This document shows positions 1 through 8,255 of a DNA stretch of 40,757 nt, in pieces. The DNA comes from an uncultured Sutterella sp. (GTDB lineage: Bacteria > Pseudomonadota > Gammaproteobacteria > Burkholderiales > Burkholderiaceae_F), in contig USAL01000005.1 of NCBI GenBank assembly GCA_900552545.1, forward strand, positions 1 to 40,757. The letters are read 5' to 3'. The notes beneath the pieces are model-generated. The model ran no database searches. It worked only from the letters and a program-made list of their open reading frames with translations, and had not been told where the DNA came from. Every line of letters starts with the position of its first letter. The first letter of the stretch is position 1. The position numbers were made by a program, and so were the translations under genes.

Positions 1-1383
1 CACGAAGGTCAACCCCGTATAGGGCAGCACGTAGCGCCACCACTGCCGGATGTCGACGCCCGTCATGCCGAGCGCCGCGGCAAGCACGGCCGAGACCGGC
101 GTCACGAAGTTGGTAAGTCCGTCGCCCAACTGGAACGCAAGGCACAGCACTTGACGCGTGATGCCCAACACGTCGGCCACGGGAATAAAGAGCGGCACCA
201 GCATCGGCACCTTGGCCGGGCCCGAGGGAATGAGAAGGTTGAAGATCGTCGTGAAAAGGAAGATCCCCGTCGAGATGAAGGCCTCGCCGAGACCGCCGAT
301 GACGTTGACAGCCGCATAGGCGATCGTGTGCAGGATCTTGCCGTCGGTAAGCACAATGCCCACCACCTTGGCAAAGCCGATCATGAGACAGATGCCGCCC
401 ATGGCCGAGGCGCCCTTCAAAAACGTCACGGCAAGCTCATTGGGGTTGGTGCGGTTGGCGAAGCCCACCACGATCACGGCCACCATCGCGCAGGCAATGA
501 GAACTGGAAAGCCCCAGCCATAGGAAGCCGCCCCTACCGCATAGACCGCAAAGGGTACGAGCATGCAGAGCACGGTCACGATCTCGCGCAGGCCGAGCTT
601 GGGCGCAGCAGTTTCGCCTGAAGCGTTCGTCTCACCCTCTTCGGGCGACTCCACGAACCCCAGAATGCTTTTGGCGGGATCGCGGGCGATTTTGAGGCAA
701 TAGCGCGTGGTCCAGATCACGCACAGCGCCGTGAGCGCAGCCCAGATCACAAGACGCGCGCCCAGGCCCGACATCGGAGGCAGCCCCGCCGTTTCCTGCG
801 CCATCAGGATGATCGCGACCGTGGGACCTGCCGCCTGCCCCGTGATGTAGGAAAGGTAGAAGATCGACATGGCGGCGATGCGGTCAAGCCTGAGTTTCTT
901 GACGAGCACAAGCCCCACCATGACGAAGGTCACAAGCGAATCCTGGCCTGCGAGCGCGCCAATCACCGACATCAGCACGACGATTGCCGGCACGAGCACC
1001 GTGATGCTCTTGTCCTGCAGTCGATAGACTGAATAGTTGATGAGGCTCGTGATGGCCCCCGACTCAATCACCACGTAGATCAAGCCGCCCATGATGAACA
1101 AGAGCGCCATGATCACGCCCTGGGAGGCAACGCCGTTGGTGACTTCGATGAGCGCCTGCCAAGGACTTACGGGAGAGCTCTCAACCCAGTGAAAGGAGTT
1201 GGCGACGACAAAGCCCGTCTTGGGGTCGATCTCATAGAGCCCAGCGGGCACGACGTAGGTGAGCCCGCAGCAGATGAGGATGATCAGAAGAATGAGAATC
1301 AGAACGTGCGGAACGCTGAAGCGGCACACCTTGTCGGTGAAGCCTTCCTTCTTGCCGTCACGCGCGGAAGCTTCGGCAGTCAT
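1..1383 (-). CDS. YfcC/DcuC-family membrane carrier, C-terminus cut by window edge
   Basis: Reading the minus strand from the ATG at 1383 gives an open frame of 461 codons that runs off the left edge without a stop. The product is an integral membrane protein with a short basic cytoplasmic N-terminus, then a first hydrophobic span (VPHVLILILLIILICCGLTY) and many more. Near the end it carries the family-typical stretches VADVLGITRQVLCLAFQ and GDGLTNFVTP, which I associate with the YfcC group of the C4-dicarboxylate/basic amino-acid carrier superfamily. Relatives are about 470-510 residues, so only a short tail should be missing. A strong ribosome site (GGGAGG, 6 bases upstream) sits inside the end of the esterase gene and the two genes overlap as ATGA, so translation is probably coupled. 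The substrate cannot be told from sequence; uptake of a dicarboxylate, amino acid or the esterase product is inference. Confidence 0.85.
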   Translation of the reverse strand, partial: MTAEASARDGKKEGFTDKVCRFSVPHVLILILLIILICCGLTYVVPAGLYEIDPKTGFVVANSFHWVESSPVSPWQALIEVTNGVASQGVIMALLFIMGGLIYVVIESGAITSLINYSVYRLQDKSITVLVPAIVVLMSVIGALAGQDSLVTFVMVGLVLVKKLRLDRIAAMSIFYLSYITGQAAGPTVAIILMAQETAGLPPMSGLGARLVIWAALTALCVIWTTRYCLKIARDPAKSILGFVESPEEGETNASGETAAPKLGLREIVTVLCMLVPFAVYAVGAASYGWGFPVLIACAMVAVIVVGFANRTNPNELAVTFLKGASAMGGICLMIGFAKVVGIVLTDGKILHTIAYAAVNVIGGLGEAFISTGIFLFTTIFNLLIPSGPAKVPMLVPLFIPVADVLGITRQVLCLAFQLGDGLTNFVTPVSAVLAAALGMTGVDIRQWWRYVLPYTGLTFV

Positions 1384-2774
1384 GATTGCCTCCCTTTGGG
1401 CGAGTTTTCATCCGGCCTTTCAAACACGATCTCGCGGCAGCTGTTGTCGACGTTGTCAAAGATCTTGTGCACGGGCCTCTGGCTCGAAAAACGCGGCCAG
1501 AGCGGCTCATCCATCGCGCCGCTCGTAAAGAACCGGCACCAGTAGGACTGCATGGTCTGCATGAGCCGCTCCTTGTCGGCCGCCGCTGCCGTCCCCAGCA
1601 TCGGCGCGCCTTCCCAGGCCTTGAGCGTGCCGAAGACAAAGGGAAGTTCAATCGTGTGGCAGGCGTCAAACTTCGAGTCGGGCGCGCGCCACTCGAAGTG
1701 GTACTTCCAGACCGGGCAGCCGCCCTGGGCGGCAAGCCGTGCAAAGAGATCGTCGGGCTTGTCGTAGCGCTCAAACTGCGCCACGCGTACCGCAAGCTCC
1801 TGCCTGTCGTCTGTTGGCTGCACGAAGGCGTGCATCTCGTCGGCCGTCGTGCCGATCACGATGTTCAAATGCCTGCGCACCGCCTCGCGCGCGGCCGCCT
1901 CGGCCGTTGCCTCAGGCGTATTCCACTCGGGCTTGACGGGCTTAAAGAGCATGCCGCCGAACTCGCGGCCCATGTCGGCAAAGCACGCATCGGTTGCGGC
2001 CAGGATGCTTTCAATCGAGGCGGCCTGCATCTTTCCTTTGACGTCAGGATCCTTCGGATCGACGCCAAGGTGCCCCATGAGGCACTCGGCGATGCGCACG
2101 GCGTCTTCGGGCACGTGGTTGGCGCGGCCGATGGAGGGGCTCTCCAAAATGGCGCTCTGAAAAAGTCCCTCGGTCTGCGGCAGCGCCATCATGTGCACGA
2201 TTGCGTTGGCGCCTGCCGACTGTCCGAAGACCGTCACGCGCCCGGGGTCGCCGCCAAAGGCTGCGATGTTTTCCTGCACCCAACGCAGCGCCGCGATCTG
2301 ATCAAGAATCGAGAGGTTTTCGGTGTTGACCTGCGGGTGATACAGGAACCCGAACGCGGCCAGTCGGAAGTTCACGCCGACCACGACGATGTTGCCGCGG
2401 CGCGCGAGAGCTGCGCCGTCGTACCAGTCAAGATTTCCTGCGCCGCTGATGTTGGCCCCGCCATGAAACCACACCGCCACGGGGAGCCTCCCGTCCAAGG
2501 CCGGCGTGTTGATCGTAAGCGTCAGACACTCTTCCGAATACGGGTGGCGCTCCACCCCCATCGTCGCCTCCAAGTCCGAAGGCCCCTGCGGGGCGATGGG
2601 AGCGCGGTGGGTCGCGTCCCTCACACCCTCCCAAGGGGCGACTGCCTGCGGCGGACAGAAGCGGTTTTTCCCCGCCGTCGTCCGGGCATAGGGCACGCCC
2701 TGAAACTTCCAGATCCCGTCGACGAAGGCGCCCTTGATCTCGCCCTGCGCGGTGTGAACATGCGGCTCGTGCAT
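1380..2774 (-). CDS. Type-B carboxylesterase (PnbA-like)
   Basis: A 464-residue alpha/beta hydrolase of the carboxylesterase type-B family, which hydrolyses carboxylic esters with a Ser-Glu-His triad. Visible landmarks are the oxyanion-hole HGG (104-106), the EECLTLTINTP signature (81-91), the nucleophile elbow GQSAG with Ser186, an acidic residue in GTTADE (Glu313) and His373 in HTIELPFVFG. It lacks an obvious signal peptide, so it should be cytoplasmic. The start has a good ribosome site (AAGGAG). The stop overlaps the start of the downstream carrier by four bases, so the two form one operon, probably controlled by the divergent GntR gene. The natural ester is unknown. At 464 residues it is slightly shorter than the usual 480-550. 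Confidence 0.9.
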   Translation of the reverse strand: MHEPHVHTAQGEIKGAFVDGIWKFQGVPYARTTAGKNRFCPPQAVAPWEGVRDATHRAPIAPQGPSDLEATMGVERHPYSEECLTLTINTPALDGRLPVAVWFHGGANISGAGNLDWYDGAALARRGNIVVVGVNFRLAAFGFLYHPQVNTENLSILDQIAALRWVQENIAAFGGDPGRVTVFGQSAGANAIVHMMALPQTEGLFQSAILESPSIGRANHVPEDAVRIAECLMGHLGVDPKDPDVKGKMQAASIESILAATDACFADMGREFGGMLFKPVKPEWNTPEATAEAAAREAVRRHLNIVIGTTADEMHAFVQPTDDRQELAVRVAQFERYDKPDDLFARLAAQGGCPVWKYHFEWRAPDSKFDACHTIELPFVFGTLKAWEGAPMLGTAAAADKERLMQTMQSYWCRFFTSGAMDEPLWPRFSSQRPVHKIFDNVDNSCREIVFERPDENSPKGRQS

Positions 2775-2800
2775 ACATTCTCCTTACCAGGCAATTTGTT

Positions 2801-2817
2801 TACCTGTTCGCTAGGTA
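2801..2817. promoter_or_regulatory. Inverted repeat, possible GntR operator
   Basis: In the 248-base gap between the divergent esterase and GntR genes there is TACCT-N7-AGGTA, followed by a local A+T-rich stretch. It lies about 27 bases upstream of the esterase start codon, where a repressor would block initiation. GntR/FCD regulators usually bind short inverted repeats and often control the neighbouring divergent operon. The repeat is short and could be chance. Confidence 0.3.
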
Positions 2818-3022
2818 GATTACTCGAGTTTTCTGCCGACGTCACAGTTAAATCTTTGATATTGCACAAAAAATCGCCCAAAACCCTGACGAAGCGGTCC
2901 TGTACCGCGCGGTCTTAACGGCTTCTTCGGGGTGTCTTAGGAGCGTCTTCATCCCGACTGCGGGCCCTGCGCACCCTTACAATCGAAGGCATTGCGTCCT
3001 TTGAGCAAAACACACGTCCGCG

Positions 3023-3751
3023 ATGGAAAAAGACCTCAGAATCAAGAAGACGTCGGCCGCCGACCTCGTCTGCGCGCGCATGCGCGAAATGGTGATCGAC
3101 GGCACATGGCCCGTCAACGAAAAGATTCCTTCCGAAGGAAAGCTTGCCGAGACCTTCGGCGTCAACCGCCTGACGGTGCGCAACGCCCTGCAGCGGCTCA
3201 ATGCGCTCGGCGTTCTGAAGACGCACGTGGGCGACGGCACCTACGTCGTGGCCTTTGACTTCGATAAGCACCTTTCCGACATCGCCGACTTCTACGTCAC
3301 GGGCTCGGTCATGGACGCCACGATGGAATTTCGCAGCATCATCGAAACAGCCGCCGCACGACTTGCCGTCGAGCGCTGCAAACCCAGGGACCTTGAGGCG
3401 ATGAAGGCCTGCTGCGAGGCCTTTGAAGAGGAAGTCGCGCGCTTTTATACGCTCACCGACAGCCGCTTGAAGCACGAGTCGTTTTTAAAGACGGTCGACA
3501 TTGGGCTTGCGTTTCACACCGAGCTCTTTCGGATGGCGGGAAACGAACTGCTGCTTCTTTCCTTCAGCCTTGCGAAGGAACCCGTCCGGCGCCACATGGC
3601 GCGCAACGCGGCGCTTCGCATCAACGACCCCAAGGGGCACCACTCAAGCGTCTGGGTCAAGGCCTACTGGGGCGTGTGCCGCGCCATTGAAGCGGGCGAT
3701 GCCGAAGCCTGCTGCCGGGAACTCAAAAAGCTCATCGAGCTCAAGGCTTAA
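3023..3751 (+). CDS. GntR-family (FadR/FCD subfamily) transcriptional regulator
   Basis: A 242-residue regulator. Residues about 10-75 form a winged helix-turn-helix of the GntR type (KIPSEGKLAETFGVNRLTVR followed by a wing, GDGTYVV). The rest is a helical FCD-type ligand domain with the conserved FHTELFRMAGN segment, which in relatives binds an organic acid, often through a metal. It is transcribed away from the esterase-carrier pair, the classic arrangement of a local repressor responding to the pathway substrate. No clear Shine-Dalgarno sequence precedes the ATG. It is convergent with recQ, 31 bases away, with no evident intrinsic terminator between them. The effector is unknown. Confidence 0.9.
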   Translation: MEKDLRIKKTSAADLVCARMREMVIDGTWPVNEKIPSEGKLAETFGVNRLTVRNALQRLNALGVLKTHVGDGTYVVAFDFDKHLSDIADFYVTGSVMDATMEFRSIIETAAARLAVERCKPRDLEAMKACCEAFEEEVARFYTLTDSRLKHESFLKTVDIGLAFHTELFRMAGNELLLLSFSLAKEPVRRHMARNAALRINDPKGHHSSVWVKAYWGVCRAIEAGDAEACCRELKKLIELKA

Positions 3752-3782
3752 GGACCTCGGACTCACGAGCTCTTAAAGGCCC

Positions 3783-5642
3783 TCAGGAAGCCGCCGCGGC
3801 GTTCTTCTCTGCGTTCTTGAGGAAATCGGCAACGACCGCAAGCACCGCCGAGCCGTAGCACTCAAGGCGCTTTTCACCCATGCCCTGCACGTCGGCAAGC
3901 GTATTGACGTCCGTGGGCTGCATGCGCACGATCTCGTGCAGCGTGCTGTCCGGAAAGATGATGTAGGGAGGCACGCCCTGACGCAGCGCCTCCTCGCGCC
4001 GCCAGCCGCGCAGAAGGTTGAAGAGCTTGCGCTCCTCTTCGTTCATCTCGGCCTCGGCCGATGTGCGCGAGGCCTTCTTTCTGGTGTGCGCGGACTCGTT
4101 CGTGATGAAGAGCTTCTTGTCGCCCTTTAGGAACTCTTTTGCCTCGGGACGGATCGCAAGGATGCTGTAGTTGGCGACGTCCACATCGATGTAGCCCTGC
4201 ACGATGAGCTGGCGCAGCACCCGGTGCCAGATCTCCTCGTCGAGGTCGCGCCCGATGCCGAAGGTGCTCAGCTTATCGTGGCCGCGCGCGAGAATGCGCT
4301 CGGTCGTTTCGCCGCGCAGAACGGCAATGATGTGGCCTGCGCCGTAGCCGTGGCCGCTTGCCTTGGTGCAACGCCAGAGACAGCTCACAAACTTCTTGGC
4401 CGCCTCGGTTACTTCCAGCACCTGCGGGGGATCAAGGCAGTTGTCGCAGTTGCCGCAATGATCCGGAGCCTGCTGGGCAAAGTAGTTGAGGATCACCTGA
4501 CGGCGACAGTTGGGGGTTTCGGCCAACGCCACCATGGCGTTGAGCTTGGCGCGAAGTCGTGCCTTGTAGGCATAGCTTGCCTGGCTGTTGTCGATGAAGT
4601 AGCGCTGATTGACGATGTCGCTCATCCCATAGGCCATCCAGGCGTCGGCGGGCTCGCCGTCGCGCCCCGCGCGTCCGGTTTCCTGAAAGTAGTTTTCGAT
4701 GCTCTTTGGCATATCGAGGTGCGCCACAAAGCGCACGTCGGGCTTGTCGATTCCCATGCCGAAGGCGATTGTGGCCACCATCACAAGGCCGTCCTCGCGC
4801 AGAAAGCGCTCCTGGCGCCGCAGGCGTTCGTCGCCCGTCAAGCCTGCGTGGTAGGCAAGCGCCGGAATTCCCTTGTCGCAGAGCTTTTGCGCGGTCTCCT
4901 CGGTCGTGTCGCGCTTGATGCAGTAGACGATGCCGCTGTCGCCAGCGTGTTCAGTGCGGATGAACCGCACGAGCTTATCGATTGCCTGCGAATGGCGGCG
5001 CTTGTTGACCACCGTGTAGCGGATGTTGGGGCGATCGAAGCTTGCAACGAAGCGCTTTGGTTCCAAAAGGAGCTTTTCGCAGATTTCTTCGCGCGTGTTG
5101 AGATCGGCCGTCGCGGTCAACGCCACGCGCGGCACCTGCGGCCAGCGCTCGCGCAGAAAGGAAAGCGCGCCGTACTCGGGTCGGAAGTCGTGCCCCCACA
5201 TGGAGACGCAGTGCGCCTCGTCGATTGCAAAAAGTGCAAGCGGCAGCGTATCGAGAAGCTCCACCATCTGCGGCATCACGAGCCGCTCGGGGGCTACGTA
5301 CAAAAGCTTGATGCGGTTTTCGCGCAGCGCCTGCTTGACCTCAAACACCTCCTGCGGCGTGAGGCTTGAATTGATGTACGCGGCGGCAACGCCGATCTGC
5401 TTGAGTGCGCTCACCTGATCGGCCATGAGCGCAATCAGGGGCGAGACGACGATCGCCACGCCCTCGCGCATGAGTGCGGGGATCTGGTAGCAGAGACTTT
5501 TTCCGCCGCCCGTGGGCATCAGCACGAGTGCGTCGTGCCCCGAGGCCACCGTTTCAATCACCTCCTGCTGAAAGCCACGGAAGGCGTGCAGGCCGAAGAC
5601 GGTCTGAAGAATATGCTGAGCCTGCACGGAGGTTTCGGTCAT
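3783..5642 (-). CDS. recQ: ATP-dependent DNA helicase RecQ
   Basis: A 619-residue 3'-5' DNA helicase for recombination and replication-fork repair. It has Walker A TGGGKS (44-49), the DEAH box (141-144) followed by CVSMWGHDFRPEY, and the arginine-finger region ETGRAGRDGE. Four zinc cysteines follow (one in NCRRQV, three in HCGNCDNC), then a winged-helix RQC region and a C-terminal HRDC domain ending in LADVQGMGEKRLECYG. The open frame extends 77 codons further upstream, but that part is not RecQ-like; the ATG at 5642 (MTETSVQAQ) matches the family start and length. No obvious ribosome site is seen. It is probably transcribed alone, since a terminator separates it from sstT upstream. Confidence 0.95.
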   Translation of the reverse strand: MTETSVQAQHILQTVFGLHAFRGFQQEVIETVASGHDALVLMPTGGGKSLCYQIPALMREGVAIVVSPLIALMADQVSALKQIGVAAAYINSSLTPQEVFEVKQALRENRIKLLYVAPERLVMPQMVELLDTLPLALFAIDEAHCVSMWGHDFRPEYGALSFLRERWPQVPRVALTATADLNTREEICEKLLLEPKRFVASFDRPNIRYTVVNKRRHSQAIDKLVRFIRTEHAGDSGIVYCIKRDTTEETAQKLCDKGIPALAYHAGLTGDERLRRQERFLREDGLVMVATIAFGMGIDKPDVRFVAHLDMPKSIENYFQETGRAGRDGEPADAWMAYGMSDIVNQRYFIDNSQASYAYKARLRAKLNAMVALAETPNCRRQVILNYFAQQAPDHCGNCDNCLDPPQVLEVTEAAKKFVSCLWRCTKASGHGYGAGHIIAVLRGETTERILARGHDKLSTFGIGRDLDEEIWHRVLRQLIVQGYIDVDVANYSILAIRPEAKEFLKGDKKLFITNESAHTRKKASRTSAEAEMNEEERKLFNLLRGWRREEALRQGVPPYIIFPDSTLHEIVRMQPTDVNTLADVQGMGEKRLECYGSAVLAVVADFLKNAEKNAAAAS

Positions 5643-5775
5643 GAAGGGGTCCGGTATGAAAGTTGGGAAAGTTGAGCCAAAGGGCGATCGCGCCATTTTA
5701 GTGCAGGCTCCCGGGCGCCATTGGCGAAGGAGAAAGGACGTGAAGCGGCGCTCATTGCGGCACTTTCCAGGCAAG

Positions 5776-5825
5776 AAAAAACTCTTCGTCCCGGCGCTGA
5801 AGATCAGCACGAAACGAAGAGTTTT
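5776..5825 (-). terminator. Intrinsic terminator after sstT
   Basis: A perfect 12-base inverted repeat (AAAACTCTTCGT at 5778-5789 with ACGAAGAGTTTT at 5814-5825) encloses a smaller palindrome (GCTGAAGATCAGC). Read on the minus strand the outer stem ends in a run of T, the order expected for a terminator downstream of sstT and upstream of recQ. The outer stem is A+T-rich for such an element. Confidence 0.65.
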
Positions 5826-5882
5826 CCAAGGCCCGCTGCCGGCGCCGCGGCACCGGCAGAAAAGTAAGGCCAAAGACGAGTT

Positions 5883-7151
5883 TTACGCCTTGCCCGCAGC
5901 CTTGCGTGCGGCCTCTTCCTCCAGACGCTTGGCGCGCAGGCAGGCCGAGGCGGTAAAAAGCGCATCCGACGAGCTGTTCAAAGCCGTTTCGGTCGAATCC
6001 TGAAGCACGCCAATGATGAAGCCCACAGCCACGACCTGCATGGCCGTCGAGTTGTCGATGCCGAACAGCGAGCAGGCAAGCGGAATGAGCATCAGCGAGC
6101 CGCCAGGCACGCCAGCCGCACCGCAGGCGCACAGAGCCGCCACGAAGCTCAGCAGGATCGCGGTCGGAATATCCACCAAGATGCCAAGCGAGAAGGCCGC
6201 CGACAGCGACAGAACCGTAATCGTGATGGCGGCACCAGCCATGTTGATCGTGGCGCCAAGCGGAATCGAGACGCTGTAGGTGCCTTCGTCAAGGTTCAAA
6301 CGACGACAGATGTTGAGGTTCACCGGGATGTTGGCCGCCGACGAACTCGTGAAGAAGGCGGTGACGCCCGACTCGCGCAGCTTCAGGAAGACGAGCGGAT
6401 ACGGATTGCGGCGGATGCAGAACCAAACGAAGATCGGGTTGACGACCAACGCCACGAAGGCCATGCAGCCCAAAAGCAACGCCAGAATCTGAATGTAGCC
6501 CAGAAGCGCCGAGAAGCCCTCGGAGGCAAGCGTGTTGGCCACAAGGCCGAAGATGCCGATCGGGGCGCAGCGGATCACGGCGCGCACGATGAATTCGACG
6601 CCGTTCGAAAGATCATTGATCACCTGACGGGTGTTGTTGGAAGCCTTTCTCAGCGCCAGACCTAAACCGATGGCCCAGGCGAGGATGCCGATGTAGTTGG
6701 CCTTCGCGAGCGCATTGACCGGATTGTCGACCACGCTTACGAGGAGGTTACGCAGCACTTCGACGATGCCGCTCGGAGCGCTCACGTCCTCGGCGGCCGA
6801 GATGAATTCAATCTGCACCGGGAAGATGTAGCTTGCGATCACTGCCGTGCAGGCCGCGGCAAAGGTGCCGACGAGATACAGGACGATAATCGGGCGCATC
6901 TGCGTCTGGCGGCCGATCTGCTGATTGGCGATGGCCGCAGAGACGAGCACCAGCACGAGCACCGGCGCCACGGCCTTCAAGGCCGAGACAAAAAGCGTGC
7001 CGAGAAACCCGCAGATCACGGCAAACGAGGGCGACACAAGCGCCACGATGATGCCGAGAATCAGGCCGACGACGATCTGTTTGACGAGAGACCCGCCCAG
7101 GATGAAAGGCATGGCGCGACGCAGCAGCGTACGGCGTTCATTTGACGGCAT
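5883..7151 (-). CDS. sstT: Serine/threonine:Na+ symporter SstT
   Basis: A 422-residue member of the dicarboxylate/amino acid:cation symporter family, which takes up serine and threonine with sodium across the inner membrane. The sequence shows about eight hydrophobic spans and the two re-entrant loops of the family: FFTSSSAANIPVN (first hairpin) and CGAAGVPGGSLMLIP (second hairpin), with IPLGATINMAGAA between them in the place of the NMDG motif. The N-terminus (LVKQIVVGLILGIIVAL) and total length match SstT rather than GltP or DctA. The start has a GGGAG ribosome site. It stands between a methyltransferase gene, 290 bases upstream, and a terminator, so it is likely monocistronic. Serine is a plausible carbon source feeding the pyruvate oxidoreductase encoded later in the window. 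Confidence 0.93.
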   Translation of the reverse strand: MPSNERRTLLRRAMPFILGGSLVKQIVVGLILGIIVALVSPSFAVICGFLGTLFVSALKAVAPVLVLVLVSAAIANQQIGRQTQMRPIIVLYLVGTFAAACTAVIASYIFPVQIEFISAAEDVSAPSGIVEVLRNLLVSVVDNPVNALAKANYIGILAWAIGLGLALRKASNNTRQVINDLSNGVEFIVRAVIRCAPIGIFGLVANTLASEGFSALLGYIQILALLLGCMAFVALVVNPIFVWFCIRRNPYPLVFLKLRESGVTAFFTSSSAANIPVNLNICRRLNLDEGTYSVSIPLGATINMAGAAITITVLSLSAAFSLGILVDIPTAILLSFVAALCACGAAGVPGGSLMLIPLACSLFGIDNSTAMQVVAVGFIIGVLQDSTETALNSSSDALFTASACLRAKRLEEEAARKAAGKA

Positions 7152-7336
7152 GACTGAAAACTCCCTTTGTTGTTTTTGGCTTGGGTAGAGCTTCCGGCAA
7201 GGGGCGCTGGGAAAAAAGTCAGGTGCCGCAAAAAAGATCCGGCCGCCTGCACCCGCAGGGAAGCACTTCTGTTGAGCCTAGCTCAGGCCCTTGTGAAAAT
7301 GCAATAGGTTTTCCGACTAGGACTTTTTGTCTAATT

Positions 7337-7413
7337 GCCGGTGGAAGACCGGCGATTTTCAAGACTGCGGCCAGATTGCGGACCAATTGCGATCCCATTG
7401 ACGGTCAGATCGC
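7337..7413 (-). other. Two small hairpins after the methyltransferase gene
   Basis: The gap between sstT and the methyltransferase holds GCCGGT-ggaag-ACCGGC (7337-7353) and GCGATC...GATCGC (7389-7413), the second with an inner TGA/TCA pairing. Neither is followed by a good T run on the minus strand. They may be the 3' end of the methyltransferase transcript (factor-dependent) or part of the sstT control region. Confidence 0.3.
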
Positions 7414-7441
7414 AGTCGACCCGTAGCCCTTCGATGAAACG

Positions 7442-8176
7442 TTAGAACTTGCTGGCGACGACGACAAAGTCAAAGACCAACGCCTCGTTTGTTGCCGGAT
7501 CCGTGATCGTCGAAAGCGGCCGACTTTCGACCGTCTTTGCGCCCAGATCGGCAAGCACGGTTTCATCCCACTGCGGCCGCTGTCTGCGCCCCAGAGGAAG
7601 CGTGCGGGCAAGGTCGTCGATGCGGTTGGTGGGCACACCCAAAAGAATGTGATTGTCGTTCGGAAGCGGCGCCTTGCGGGCGCGCGCATAGCGCGCATCG
7701 AAATAGTGCCGGTAGTGGTTGCCGTCAAAGACGACGAGGCGCCCGGACGCTCCAAGCACCCGCAGCCACTCGCGGTAGGCCGTCTCGGGATGCGCCAGGT
7801 TCCAGACCACGTTGCGCGAGCAGACAAGATCGAACGACCCATCGGCGAAGGAAAGCGCCTCGCTGTCGGCCAAAAGCGTCTCGACGTCAAGCCCTGCGGC
7901 CGCCGCGCGCTTTTTCGTCTTTTCGAGCATCCCCTCACTGATGTCGAGAGCCGTCACGCGGGCACCGCGCCTTGCAAGCTCGCAGGCAAAAAATCCCGGC
8001 CCGCAGCCGATGTCGAGCACACGGGCTCCCTTCACATCGCCCAGAAACGCCTCATAGCGCCCGAAGGCTCCGGTCTCTTCCTCGCGGGCGACCTGCGCGT
8101 CATAGCCCTCGCTTCGGATGTCCCAGTAGGAAGACACCGTCTGCAGCACGTCGTCGCGTTTGTCTTCGCCTTGCAT
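7442..8176 (-). CDS. Class I SAM-dependent methyltransferase
   Basis: A 244-residue soluble enzyme with a Rossmann methyltransferase core: motif I VLDIGCGPGFFACELARRG (about 55-73), motif II VTALDIS, and a motif III region with DLVCSRNVVWNLAHPE. It resembles the Methyltransf_11/UbiE group. After the core comes a cap region (about residues 145-190) that contains a cluster of Tyr, His and Arg residues. It is preceded by AAGGAG at a good distance. It follows tamB on the same strand after 79 bases but has no obvious link to outer-membrane assembly. The methyl acceptor cannot be named; a small molecule is more likely than DNA or rRNA because no nucleic-acid-binding domain is seen. Confidence 0.85.
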   Translation of the reverse strand: MQGEDKRDDVLQTVSSYWDIRSEGYDAQVAREEETGAFGRYEAFLGDVKGARVLDIGCGPGFFACELARRGARVTALDISEGMLEKTKKRAAAAGLDVETLLADSEALSFADGSFDLVCSRNVVWNLAHPETAYREWLRVLGASGRLVVFDGNHYRHYFDARYARARKAPLPNDNHILLGVPTNRIDDLARTLPLGRRQRPQWDETVLADLGAKTVESRPLSTITDPATNEALVFDFVVVASKF

Positions 8177-8198
8177 TGCTACTCCTTAAAGCTCGTAT

Positions 8199-8222
8199 GC
8201 GCCCGCAGATAACGGCGGGCGC
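8199..8222 (-). other. GC-rich hairpin between tamB and the methyltransferase gene
   Basis: GCGCCCGC (8199-8206) and GCGGGCGC (8215-8222) form an 8-base stem with an 8-base loop. A second small stem, CGCTT/AAGCG, follows the tamB stop near 8241-8253. On the minus strand neither has a T run, so this looks more like a processing or partial termination structure than a full intrinsic terminator. Confidence 0.35.
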
Positions 8223-8255
8223 AGGAATTTTTCGCCCACGCTTTTCAAGCGCCGG

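Noticed and set aside
1386..2918. A 510-codon plus-strand frame opposite the esterase gene
   Set aside because: Shadow of the esterase frame; no recognisable domain, and the esterase triad is complete on the other strand.
5643..5873. 77-codon N-terminal extension of recQ
   Set aside because: The extension crosses the sstT terminator and has no similarity to RecQ; the inner ATG gives the standard family start.
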